Made by a program: the position numbers and the translations under genes. Positions 25,301-36,845 of a stretch of DNA of 64,000 nt are shown piece by piece. Source of the stretch: Apostichopus japonicus (taxonomy: Eukaryota; Echinodermata; Holothuroidea; Aspidochirotida; Stichopodidae); contig NC_092579.1 of NCBI RefSeq assembly GCF_037975245.1, forward strand, positions 8,276,001-8,340,000. The letters are read 5' to 3'. The first letter of the stretch is position 1; each line of letters opens with the position of its first letter. A model generated the notes under the pieces. That model did no database searches. It was not told the DNA's origin and saw nothing but the letters and a program-made list of their open reading frames with translations.

Positions 25301-27292
25301 CACGCTCTCGACTCGTTTTCGGAAATATTTTGGTCATGAATTTTTAAATGGGTTATGCATCCAAGAACATCATCTATACAACAAATGTGGCTTATATGTG
25401 CGAATGTGGTAAAAGTACGGCACAAACATAGAAAGAATACAGTGTCCATCTCCAAATTAGAGGGGGGAAGACCTCAACTGATCGAAAAACGAAACCCTCC
25501 TGATTATGAGAGCCTGCCTATGTGCGGACCACTCGTGGTCCAGGCGAGGATGGGGGTCTGGGACCTCTCGCCCCTGCGCCATTATACATGATAGGATTAC
25601 GGGCTTCTTTGTGGATTAAAATAGAATTAAGGAAAGCAGACAATGATAGGGCGATGAGTAATCTTATCGCATGGGATAAGATGTTTGTAAAATGCCCTCA
25701 GCCATATAGGAAGCCGTGTCATATATGGCATTTCTTTCATGCACGAACTCTGAGAAGTGATTGCCGTCTATATAAAAGCCCCGTTTCATATATACAGAAT
25801 GCTATGATAATAAGCTGTTATTATCATGGCATGGTTTACTAATACATGAGTACCCGACTGACATACAAACACACACTTCACAGATAAATACACACGAGTA
25901 AACGCCTTACATTAACTTCATACAGCTATTGCACGCAACCAATTCAGTTCTTTAGATCTTTTATTACAAAAGATTAATGGCAACCAATATCTCTGCTAAA
26001 CTCAGTGATAATTTAGGAACATATTTCGTGGATATAGCCTCGATCTATGCACATGTCCGTGAACTCATTTGTAGTGTCACTATCATCATAGTGGGATATG
26101 TACCATGGCTTCATATATATATATATATATATATATTAATCTAAGTTTAGACTATACGCAAAAAAAATAATTAAATAAATAAAACAAACATCCTTACATA
26201 TGTGACTGATAAACGGTGATTTAAGGTACTTATATTGGAATATTATCCAGACCAAGATATTAGGAGGAAATGGTTGCATTGACTTATAAAAAACAGATCC
26301 ACTAAAATCGAGCGATATGCTGTAAAGGCTAATAACGGTTTCTTATTTAAGCAGATAAAAGGTAAAGCCAATACGTTGTAATAACCGTCCTGGGTGTTTG
26401 GCTTGGAAATAGTTATTCCCAGGAGAACCAAACCACAAAGATATTACAATATGATTTTTAATTATTTTTTTATGCGCAAGATTAAGCCAGTTATTGTCCG
26501 GTATTGTCATAGGTTAAATCTCGTGAAGCTTTGTTATCATCAGCAGAGGTTTAGTGCTTGCTTGGTGGATTGTGAAACCGTTAATTAAAAGTAAATATTA
26601 GCTAGGTCGCCATAGGAAAAAAATAAAACACTGGATAGATATGAATCATATTCCCTATTTTTTTTGAGGGGGGGTGGGGGTTAAATACATAGAAACGTGA
26701 CTCTGCAATCAATTATATTCATATAATTATGTATTCTTTGTGGAGAGTCAAATTTCTATGAGTATATGCAGGTCAAACTTAAACAGGTTCTGAGAGACAA
26801 TTAATGAATCATATTTTGAATGCGTCTGTGAAAAGTTCCAAATATGGCAACTTTTCGTAAATTTGAATGGATTCAAATCTTAATAAATATGACAGGTTTA
26901 GACCAGCAGCCATCATAAACTCCAGCGGTGTCCCAGTAACAACAACCAGAGAAACTTGAAAACGTCTGAGTCTGATTAGACTTGTACAAACAGTATACCT
27001 GCCGACAGAAAAAAAAAACAGACTAGTCTTTATATTGTGGTAAGTGCAGTCTTTCATATTATATTTGGTTTATTTTGCTGTGGTTGAATGTGGTTACTAA
27101 AGTTGATCAAACTAAAGGGACACATAATTCACGTGTTAAAAAAAAAAAAACATACCATCGAGAAAACTTTAAAAAAAAATTACTTCAAGTCTAAAAAATT
27201 TACTTTATAAAGATTTTGTGTTGAATTGTGGATTATTTTCGTTTGATCTCTTTAAAATTTGGTATTATTGTTGTTGTTTTTTTTTTGGGCAG
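22336..27292. other. Long intergenic stretch between genes A and B
   Basis: No gene was recognised on either strand. It holds a G-rich tract at 22617-22645, a GCATGCATGC run near 22963 followed by GTGTGT, and an (AT)n run at 26117-26136. A segment at 23490-23960 with relatively high GC and short ORFs may be an old repeat that I cannot name. Confidence 0.4.
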
Positions 27293-28228
27293 TGGTAGTA
27301 TCGACTAGTAGTATAGTGGTAGTATCGATTAGCATAGTATAGTGGTAGTATCGATTAGTGGTATAGTGGTGGTATCGATTCCTAGTATAGTGGTAGTATC
27401 GATTAGCAGTATAGTGGTAGTATCGACTAGTAGTATAGTGGTAGTATCGATTAGTATAGTATAGTGGTAGTATCGATTAGTGGTATAGTGGTAGTATCGA
27501 TTAGCAGTATAGTGGTAGTATCGACTAGTAGTATAGTGGTAGTATCGATTAGTATAGTATAGTGGTAGTATCGATTAGCAGTATAGTGGTAGTATCGACT
27601 AGTAGTATAGTGGTAGTATCGATTAGTATAGTATAGTGGTAGTATCGATTAGCAGTATAGTGGTAGTATCGATTAGCAGTATAGTGGTAGTATCGACTAG
27701 TAGTATAGTGGTAGTATCGATTAGTGGTATAGTGGTAGTATCGATTAGCAGTATAGTGGTAGTATCGACTAGCAGTATAGTGGTAGTATCGATTAGCAGT
27801 ATAGTGGTAGTATCGACTAGTAGTATAGTGGTAGTATCGATTAGTATAGTATAGTGGTAGTATCGATTAGCAGTATAGTGGTAGTATCGACTAGTAGTAT
27901 AGTGGTAGTATCGATTAGCAGTATAGTGGTAGTATCGATTAGTATAGTACAGTGGTAGTGTCGATTAGTGGTATAGTGGTAGTATCGACTAGTAGTATAG
28001 TGGTAGTATCGACTAGTAGTATAGTGGTAGTATCGATTAGTATAGTATAGTGGTAGTATCGATTAGTGGTATAGTGGTAGTATCAATTAGTAGTATAGTG
28101 CTAGTATCGATTAGCAGTATAGTGGTAGTATCGACTAGTAGTATAGTGGTAGTATCGATTAGTATAGTATAGTGGTAGTATCGATCAGTAGTATAGTGGT
28201 AGTATCGATTAGTTAATAGTGGTAGTAT
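27293..28228. repeat. 24-26-bp minisatellite resembling the tRNA-Asp D-arm
   Basis: Roughly 38-40 head-to-tail copies of a unit such as TAGTATAGTGGTAGTATCGA plus CTAG or TTAG. Variants (TAGTAG, TAGCAG, TAGTATAG, TAGTGG) occur in mixed order. The segment TAGTATAGTGG fits the pol III A-box consensus (TRGYNNARNNG) in a large subset of copies. No B box was found in or next to the array. Confidence 0.93.
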
Positions 28229-29613
28229 CGATTAGTCTGTAGTATCGGTAGTTGCGTGTATCCTCGCCTATCAATACTGATCTGCATTAGACCTGCATGG
28301 AAGCAAAAAACACACCCATCATTACTTACTATAAGAGGGTTATACTATATGATAGTGTCACAACCATTCTGTATTATATAAGGTATTGATGAAAGTTTGA
28401 TTTGATAACCATTGATGTTATAGATAAGTTTTCGATATGTTCATTGACTCCAAGTTTTAATGATATGGAATATATCGATCACAAAATCATCTTACCGTTT
28501 AATGAGACTATTATAAACGCTCTCTTTACCCTATTGGTCCAACCGATACATATAGAGAATAAAGTTACTATTGTATTTGTAAATTTTGTACCGCAGTAAG
28601 AACTTGATCGTGCTATTAATCGAAAGCATGTGCTATAAGGATTACAGTAAGAACTGGAGATATGTGTAATTCCAACAAATCCAGTTGTTTGGAATTTGTT
28701 GTGATAACACATACCCTCAGTTCTTACTGTAATCCTAATAACAGATGCTACCAAGATATCAGATTTGTCAGCAAAATCTGGTGCAACGTTTTAAGATTTA
28801 CAGTTGTTACTGTAATGTTTGTGTGAATCGGCTGCTTGGTCGGTTAAATTTACACTGCATTAAACTCTTTGTCACTAAGAATGGCTTACGTTCTGTATAT
28901 TTCTTCATCATTCGGTAACATTTCTCAATAAATACACCGATAAAAATAGCAGAGTATATTAAGAGAATTCAGATTCTTATCTTGCTGACCGTTTTGTGTA
29001 TTATTCAAAGTAAGAAACAACTTAATTGTTTTACATGCGTAATTTACTTGATACTAAGATCATTTAATGTATGCGCCATGTTGATAGTGCATATGAAACG
29101 AAACGTTATCATTGTTTGGTCAGTTATACTTGATATTCCATTTTCAGTTCTTCGTTCCTTCTGTAAGAATATTTTATTTTGTTTTGTTTTAAAGTCTATT
29201 GTTTTGTTCATTGGTCCACGCAATTAAAATGCAGCATGTCATATGAAGTTACAAATATTTCATTAAAGTCCCTTTGTTAATCATTGATAATATGTGTCAT
29301 ATTTATAAACATATTGGGAGAACTTGCAAATTTGAGAACCGAGTACTCATGCAGACATTAATAGTATAAAGTCGAAACAATTTGCATTACAAAATTTGCC
29401 TCCCATAGTGAGACAGCATGATAGACAATTTATTGATTGAATCTTGCAGGACGTTAAGAAGTTGCTAATGTGTGGCCCCATAAAGCCAACAATCAAAGTC
29501 GCATCTTTAGTCACATATCGCTATTAGTGCAACACTCTTCTCTCTTGAGTTTTGGTTCCACTAGCAAATGAATCATTAGCATCCTCGTTTAAATTTTGTA
29601 CTTCTGTTTTCAG
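28229..29613. other. Upstream region of gene B
   Basis: Should contain the promoter and leader exon of gene B, which I could not identify. The only structured element seen is the hairpin at 28638-28736. Confidence 0.4.
28638..28736. other. Long near-perfect hairpin
   Basis: The terminal arms are an exact 18-bp inverted repeat (AGGATTACAGTAAGAACT and its complement). Pairing continues with few mismatches (ATATGTGT/ACACATA, CAACAAA/TTTGTTG) to a loop of about 7 bases, giving a stem of some 45 bp. It could be a small inverted-repeat MITE or a pre-miRNA-like hairpin; sequence alone cannot tell. Confidence 0.6.
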
Positions 29614-29647
29614 AGAAGAAAGGAGAAATTGGTGAAACATCATCAAC

Positions 29648-32600
29648 ATGAAGCTATTCGTTGCTCTCCCTATTCTGCTCTTTGGAATTTTGATTGCGAT
29701 ACACGAACAATCAGAAGCGGCTCCGATTTCATCGAAATTGCTTCAAGGTAAGAGGACACTTTTTGGAAATGAGTTTAGTAATCCTCATTTATTAGTAATC
29801 CTTTAGAAGCGCAGCACTTTTAAAACCAAATAAAAGGTAAAAGCAAATTAACCCATTTGTAAAGCAATATACAAATTCCATCTTGGTTTTAATTGACTTG
29901 TCCTGACCAGTCTAAGTCTCGGAACAATGTATCCAGATGTATTGAAAGTTGACAATATGTAGAGAGCCACTGATGTTCACCCTAACCATGTTAATGCGTG
30001 TCATGTTGTTTCATGTTGTGGTTGTTTCTAACGACTGATATACTTGTGAAACTGAGTCGCTTTAACGGTACAACAAAGTCTGTGATTAAAAAATCACAAA
30101 GTGTATAATAAGAAACGTATGAAATGATACCGATTAATCTCAAGTCATCGTCAAATTTTAAATAGAATATAAGTGTGAACTTTTCTTTACTTTATTAGGA
30201 TTAAATGTAGTCAGTATAGGCCCCCAATGTTAGCACGCTATAATTGATAGACGTTTTCAAAAGTACTTTCATGGAAGTCTTTACTCTTCCAAATTGTTCT
30301 CAGACACTTGTAAGGAACACACAAGATGACTAAATGTCTCAATAATGTCTCAATAAGGAGAATTTCCTCGTAGGTTTTAATAAGAACAGTTTAAGAATTT
30401 TGACCAATGGTGACCATATTTGAATATCAGGCATATTTGGGGCCAATACAGCATACCTTTAAGTCATACATTAAATTCAAAACCGACTGCTTTTGCTTTC
30501 CTTTAAATATGAATTGAATTCAAATAGCAAAAATGATACAGTCTAAAATTATTATTTTATGTTTTCATGTTGATAATTTATGAAAAAGTGGTCTCAGCAA
30601 CGATAAATAAGGATTTCAATTGTAGAGGGATTCCAATTGCGGTTTTTATTTACTGAAAGCAATGATTAAGAAAGACAGATTGATGTGTTACACAATGAAA
30701 CAACTCCAAAAATTGGATCTTGACCAATGAGTATTCGTTTAAGCTCTTTGGATTTGATATATTTAATCGTAAACTTCATTATACCTAAAATTATGGTTGC
30801 TTACAAGCACGCTTCAAATCAGCTTAAAATATATCAAGCTTTAACTTCACTTCAACATTAGGTTTTTTTCACATTTTATTTTGTTAAACGTTGTTGTTGG
30901 CATAACAATCTGCCTACGTAGTAGACCAACTTTCACACCAAACAAGGAAATCTGAGGGGAAGATTTCAAAATGTTACAGACTTCCTTTACACTTCGAAAT
31001 ATAAGTTCCAGTTTAGTTTTTGTTCTTGGTTTGCTTCAAACATAAGCAAAAAACTAACATAAAATGGTATTTACTCATCTACGTTGGAAATCTTTTTCGT
31101 TTACGGCTGGCAAAAAGTCCACATCGCCGTTCTCAAGGCTGACGTCTGGTATGGTAAATCAAAATAGATATTCCCTCATATTTAACTCTACTTTGTTACT
31201 TGTATGGAATTTAATTATTCATGGGTGAATAAAACGTTATTTTCATGCTTCGTTCACAGCCACAACTGATTTTAAAGATATTCATCTACTGCGTCGACGA
31301 AGTGATGACAAAGATTCAGACAGTAGCAGCACCAGCAACGAAGACGACAATGATAATGATGAACAGGAGACTGAAGATGACAAAAACGCTGTCGTAGACG
31401 AAAACACACCAATCAGGAGACGAAGAAGCAGCAGTGGTAGCAGCAGTGGTAGCAGCAGTGGTAGCAGCAGTGGTAGCAGCAGTGGTAGCAGCAGTGGTAG
31501 CAGCAGTGGTAGCAGCAGTGGTAGCAGCAGTGGTAGCAGCAGTGGTAGCAGCAGTGGTAGCAGCAGTGGTAGCAGCAGTGGTAGAAGTAGTAAATCTAGG
31601 AGAGGTAGAAGTAGTAAATCTAGGAGTCACTCTAGCAAAAGTAATTCAAGAGACGATGACAGTGAAGAAGTGGATGACGAAGTTGTCGAACAACCTCCTG
31701 CTGTACATGGAGATGAGAATGTTGACCCACCTGCGGATGACGAACCGGGTGTAGATACGGTCGTTCCTGAAGGTGAAGATATTCCTCCTCCTGATAACAA
31801 TGGTGAGACACATCCTTTACCACTAACAGGAGGCGAAGATGAAGAAGAAGCTGCCCAAGGAAACACAAATGATGAGGAAACTGAAGATGACGACAATGAA
31901 GATGTAAACGGTAATGATAGTGAAAGTGATGATAGCAATGATGGTGACGATGGTGATGATAGTATCAATGACAACGACGAAGACACTAGTGGTAGCAGTA
32001 GAAGTGGAAGTAGTAAATCTAGGAGTCACTCTAGCAAAAGTAATTCAAGAGACGATGACAGTGAAGAAGAGGATGACGAAGTTGTCGAACAACCTCCTGC
32101 TGTACCTGGAGATGAGAATGTTGAACCACCTGCGGATGATGAACCAGGTGTAGATACGGTCGTTCCTGAAGGTGCGGATATTCCTCCTCCTGATAACAAT
32201 GGTGAGACAGGTCCTTTACCACTAACAGGAGGCGAAGATGAAGAAGACGCTGCCCAAGGAAACACAAATGATGAGGAAACTGAAGATGACGACAATGAAG
32301 ACGGAACCGGTGATGAAAGTGAAAGTGAAGATAGCAATGATAGTGACGATGGCGATGATAGTAACGATGATAACGACGAAGACACTAGCGGTATCAGCAG
32401 TGGTAGCAGTAGAGATAGAAGTAGTATATCTAGGAGTGACTCTAGCAAAAGTAATTCAAGAGACGATGACAGTGAAGAAGAGGATGACGAAGTTGTCGAA
32501 CAACCTCCTGCTGTACCTGGAGATGAGAATGTTGAACCACCTGCGGATGATGAACCAGGTGTAGATACGGTCGTTCCTGAAGGTGAGGATATTCCTCCTC

Positions 32601-33307
32601 CTGATAACAATGGTGAGACAGGTCCTTTACCACTAACAGGAGGCGAAGATGAAGAAGACGCTGCCCAAGGAAACACAAATGATGAGGAAACTGAAGATGA
32701 CAACAATGAAGACGGAACCGGTGATGAAAGTGAAAGTGAAGATAGCAATGATAGTGACGATGGCGATGAAAGTGACGATGATAACGACGAAGACACTAGT
32801 GGTAGCAGTAGAAGTGGAAGTAGTAAATCTAGGAGTCACTCTAGCAAAAGTAATTCAAGAGACGGTGACAGTGAAGAAGAGGATGACGAAGTTGTCGAAC
32901 AACCTCCTGCTGTACCTGGAGATGAGAATGTTGAACCACCTGCGGATGATGAACCAGGTGTAGATACGGTCGTTCCTGAAGGTGAGGATATTCCTCCTCC
33001 TGATATTAATGGTGAGACAGGTCCTTTACCACTAACAGGAGGCGAAGATGAAGAAGACGCTGCCCAAGGAAACACAAATGATGAGGAACCCGAAGATGAC
33101 GACAATGAAGACGGAACCGGTGATGATAGTGAAAGTGTAGATAGCAATGATAGTGACGATGGCGATGACGATACAGAGGAAAATAATGATGGTGATGATG
33201 AAAGTGACGACACAGAAGACGATGGGGGAGATGGGGGAGATATGACTGTAGAGGAAGACCAAAACGAAGAAGATGGCAACAACGGCGACGATCCAATTAC
33301 ACAGTAG
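29648..33307 (+). CDS. Gene B: secreted mosaic acidic protein with (SSSG)13 and acidic/proline modules
   Basis: Coding exons 29648-29747 and 31260-33307, joined in phase 1 (G|GTAAGA; TTCACAG|CC); predicted 715 residues. An acceptor at 29613 shows that the first coding exon begins with untranslated sequence, so a leader exon lies upstream. Order of parts: signal peptide (about 1-24, ending EQSEA); APISSKLLQ; RRR at 45-47 before S48; acidic linker; RRRR at 86-89 before S90; (SSSG)13 at 90-141; an RS/KS-rich basic stretch; four modules of 133-137 residues. Each module has an acidic part, EVVEQPPAVPGDENVEPP, then a P/G-rich part (IPPPDNNGET, LPLTGG) and an acidic S/D/N run. Ser-Gly pairs could carry glycosaminoglycan (inference). 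AATAAA lies at 33499-33504. No known family was recognised. It shares its architecture with A, C and D but has its own repeat. Confidence 0.83.
31427..31582 (+). repeat. 12-bp coding minisatellite (SSSG)13
   Basis: Thirteen exact copies of AGCAGCAGTGGT, in frame with gene B. Exact identity of all copies suggests recent slippage. The alternative-frame poly-alanine/valine and threonine ORFs here are shadows. Confidence 0.97.
31681..33130 (+). repeat. ~400-bp coding tandem repeat of gene B, four modules
   Basis: The marker AGTTGTCGAACAACCTCCTG starts at 31681, 32080, 32491 and 32890 (steps of 399, 411 and 399, all multiples of three). The first module differs most from the others. Confidence 0.95.
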
Positions 33308-33674
33308 TTATAAAACTGCTACCATTCCCCTTATTTGACCAACCATCGACAATTAAATATCGCTCCAAAATATTTTAGTCAGTGCCATAAATAATTTTAA
33401 AAATATTTTTAAATCTGTATTTAAGATAACAATTTCTTAACTTTTGACCCTTTGCAGTGTGTCATTTTTGAGCTTCTTTTGATAAAATATTAAACTTAAA
33501 TAAAACAAACACCTGTTTAAATATTTAGTATAAATCATGTATAAGATTAACAACTTCGTCATATATAGGAAAATTGACCATTGGATACATTTATAGGCCT
33601 ACTTCATGATAATCCAATTCCCTTTTTGTCGATACAATTTCGTAAACTTTTATCTTTTGAATTCCTTGAGTTAA

Positions 33675-33820
33675 CTGTTGGGTACGTTTTTATAATATCA
33701 AGGACAGTGTTTCTTATATTCATAAAAATACAGGCCACAACGGTAAGACCTACCAATTGTGCTAGAGAGCGATGAGTATGTCTCATCCTTCAATTCTTGC
33801 CGCCTGTTATAATTTATGAT
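33675..33820 (+). promoter_or_regulatory. Conserved 3' block of gene B
   Basis: About 370 bases after the stop codon lies a 146-bp block shared with genes C and D. Two cores are identical in all three: one starting TATCAAGGACAGTGTTTCTT and one with CTTGCCGCCTGTTATAATTT. It starts CTGTTGGGTA in B and C and nearly so in D. No shared open frame runs through the three copies, so a 3' UTR element is the best reading. Confidence 0.75.
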
Positions 33821-34429
33821 GAATTGTACATATAAGAGATATATAAAGTCTGAGATAAGGAAAATAAGCTATTGTTTGTTCTTTTTACGATACGTTTGTA
33901 CTTACGATACGTTTGTACGTTTGTCTTTTATGGGTCTTCGAAAAAAAATAAACATTTAGGTATTTAAAAAGCTTGCTTTTTAGAAGAGCCCGTATGTATA
34001 ATGTCAGCGTGCGTTGTGGAGATGGACAAACTTCAGAAGAACTAAAATGATATAATTCAGCTCAAAATTTTCTCTCGTTCCATATATTTCTTTGTGAAGG
34101 TTCCTTACATATTGTAGATCGCATCGCGAGTATCGACGGGGTGGGGAGGGGTGGGGGGGGGAGATGAAAGTGAAGGACACCTATTGCAATATTTTAATAA
34201 CAACTTAAAAAAGTTTAAGAGTAAACGCATAGCCTTATATTTTTCTAACAACGACAGACCATGTCTCCAAGTCTGTCTTGTTTTAGGAAATGTTTGCACA
34301 AGGGTTAGCATAACCTATAACAATATGCTGAATTCTTTCTGGCCCTTATTGATACACCTGCTTGGATCATGCGTCAAACTTGAAACAGAATAACACAAAC
34401 GGTGGCCGGTGTAATAAATAGTTCCAACT
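33821..34429. other. No gene recognised
   Basis: 3' flank of gene B. It has a small tandem repeat of ACGATACGTTTGTAC near 33887-33918 and a G-rich run at 34139-34163. Confidence 0.4.
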
Positions 34430-34430
34430 C

Positions 34431-34712
34431 CGGTGCTGTGGCCGAGTGGATAAAGGCGGTGGCATTTGAAGCATTGATGCTTAGCTATCGGGAGGTTCGG
34501 GGTTCGATTCCCGGCCGGTTCATAGTAAGGTGGGTTTGCATCCAAGAGCAATCTAAATTGTAAAGATTCAAAATTTCAGTTAAAATGTTGAATTGGAAGC
34601 CACCCGACGTGTTAGTTGTAATCCATAAGCCATTGCGGGTTTCTCCCACATTTTTGGTCGCTTAAGCGTCGTAAAAATAACGGCTGATTATATCATTATG
34701 ATTATATTATAA
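34431..34712 (+). mobile_element. tRNA-derived SINE
   Basis: The head resembles a Ser/Leu-type tRNA: A box TGGCCGAGTGG at 34439-34449 and B box GGTTCGATTCC at 34501-34511, both intact. The acceptor stem does not pair, so this is not a working tRNA gene. A tRNA-unrelated body follows, then a tail of ATTATATCATTATGATTATA-type repeats. Both pol III boxes are intact, so it may be a fairly young copy. Confidence 0.75.
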
Positions 34713-35225
34713 CTCCTTAGCAACAGGGTCACTGTTGTTGTCCAATGTTCTATAAGACGTCCGAAGCTTTCTTACACTAATAGATGTGACAGATATTGGA
34801 TTTGTATGCACTGTATATAATTATATATACCCACATTCCCCCTACCCCAACCCATTTAGGTTGCAGTCAAATGACTCAAATTTACTCTGTCAAGTTCACG
34901 GTATTCGTCACATATGGTAAAATATATAGACTAATATATGGTTAAATGAAGCTTCATTTAACAAGTTTACAAAGCCAGAGATTAATATCATAAAATAAGA
35001 AAATAAAAACCGTGCATTATCATTCTCTTTAAATTCGAAAGTTTGTCGGATCATATATACCGACTGTAACGCTATACGGTGACCCTATACTGAACAAGCT
35101 CTTAATGTATGTAACTTAAAATGGTCTTTTGACGTCGCAACTGCTTCAACCTCGAAACGGCTTAGGGATAACAAGGGTCTTGAATAAAGCTACGTTCAGT
35201 TAATTGCTGGTAGACATGCATCACA

Positions 35226-35296
<71 letters not shown>

Positions 35297-36338
35297 TAGG
35301 ATGGTGAAGCAATATGTTGTATGACCTTCGTTAAACACAGTATGTAAACAAACCATATAAATGACACGACATACAGGCAAGTACAATAGATGAACAAAAC
35401 ACCTTCATAAAGGCAAGTATACAATAGATCAACAAACACCTTCTTAAGAGGTATATGTTTAGTTACACTTGGTTGCGTATAGGGCTGCTGACAACTGAGG
35501 GGTGAAGGATGTTTTGAACTGTTTGATTATTACCAAATATATAGACTTACAAAATCGTGAAATAAGAAGTGTATTTATCGCTTCTCATACAGTAACGATG
35601 TGCAGTATTTTGTTCACGTAAATTAAAGTTAAAAACGCATTAAAACAAGATAACAATAATCTAATATAGTAACATCAGTTATTATTCTGCGAAAAAGCAT
35701 TTATTACTCTTCTACTACTCGATACCCTCAGCAATTGAATAAAAATGTTGTACACGCTTAGCCATGCTAGCTGTACACCGGCGCTTAACCATGCTTTGGG
35801 CATATACTTTTTGTTTTCCTCGCTTCCCTAGAACCCTGCCACGCACCCTCATATGGCGGTTGCACCCCAAAATTATGATCTAGACGCTGATTGCCGCTCC
35901 AACACCCTCGTGTTATAGGTGCCGTACCACAATAAATTGATTCCATTGACTTACACACTAAACTCGTCGCCTTTCAAGGCATAGATAAAAGTCTTCAACT
36001 AACATGTCCTACCCACCAAACATAGCCGATGGCCTGAGCTGTCATAGGACATTCAATTTTAGCCACCATGACCGTTTAGGTTTTGGGGCTAGAAGAGCTC
36101 AAAATTTATCATAGTGCTCCCAAACCAATCTGCCAGCTCTCGCTGAGGAATCTTGTTGTTTCACTAATGATTTTCTAAAATACCTTAAATCATCTTCAAT
36201 CCTCCAGATTTTTAGACCATCAGTAGTTCATTTCATCTTCTTACTCATGCAATCATCAAAAAGAATGACGATGACTCAGAAAATACCAAAATAGCTCGAC
36301 AGTAGGTCACTTTAGGACTATTTTCCGTACACGTATTA
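34713..36338. other. No gene recognised; (TA)n microsatellite inside
   Basis: A pure TA run spans about 35227-35294. The remainder is unremarkable, with short ORFs only. Confidence 0.5.
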
Positions 36339-36686
36339 CATTGTGGGACGTTATCTGTATGAATATGAAATAGCATTAATATAAGTGAGGACGCTATACA
36401 TTATTGTGTTTATTGTGTGTTGAATGTCAGTATAGTAACTTTTACAGTTCTTGTTCTTGCGTCAATTGACTAGAGGTAGCACACGCCCATTAAAAACCAA
36501 ATACACTTATTTCATTATGGGATGTTATCTGTATGAATATGAAATAGCAATAATATAAGTGAGGACGCTATACATAATTGTTGTTATTGTGTTTTGAATG
36601 TCGGTATAGTAACTTGCACAGTTCTTGTTTTTGCGTCAATTGACTAGAGGTAGCATACGCCCATTAAAACCCAATTGACTTAAACA
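36339..36686. repeat. Direct tandem duplication of a 174-bp segment
   Basis: Copies 36339-36512 and 36513-36686 share long identical blocks (for example GTTATCTGTATGAATATGAA and GCGTCAATTGACTAGAGGTA) with scattered differences. It lies just outside the foldback element. Confidence 0.9.
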
Positions 36687-36845
36687 CTAAATCACAAAGG
36701 TATGTGGTTTCTAAGTCTAAAGAAGTTCACACTAGCTAAACGTTACCCAGCACTGGACAGCTGATAAGTTGGCCTTTCCATGGCACCATAAATATTCCGT
36801 ATCATGACCATGCAAATTTGTTTTGTTATCCGAGCTTGAAGTTTT

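Noticed and set aside
31316-33296. Ala/Thr, Ser and His/Leu-rich ORFs overlapping gene B
   Set aside because: Shadows of the 12-bp and ~400-bp coding repeats.
34431-34525. tRNA-Ser or tRNA-Leu gene
   Set aside because: A and B boxes are present but the acceptor stem does not pair and a SINE body with a tail follows.
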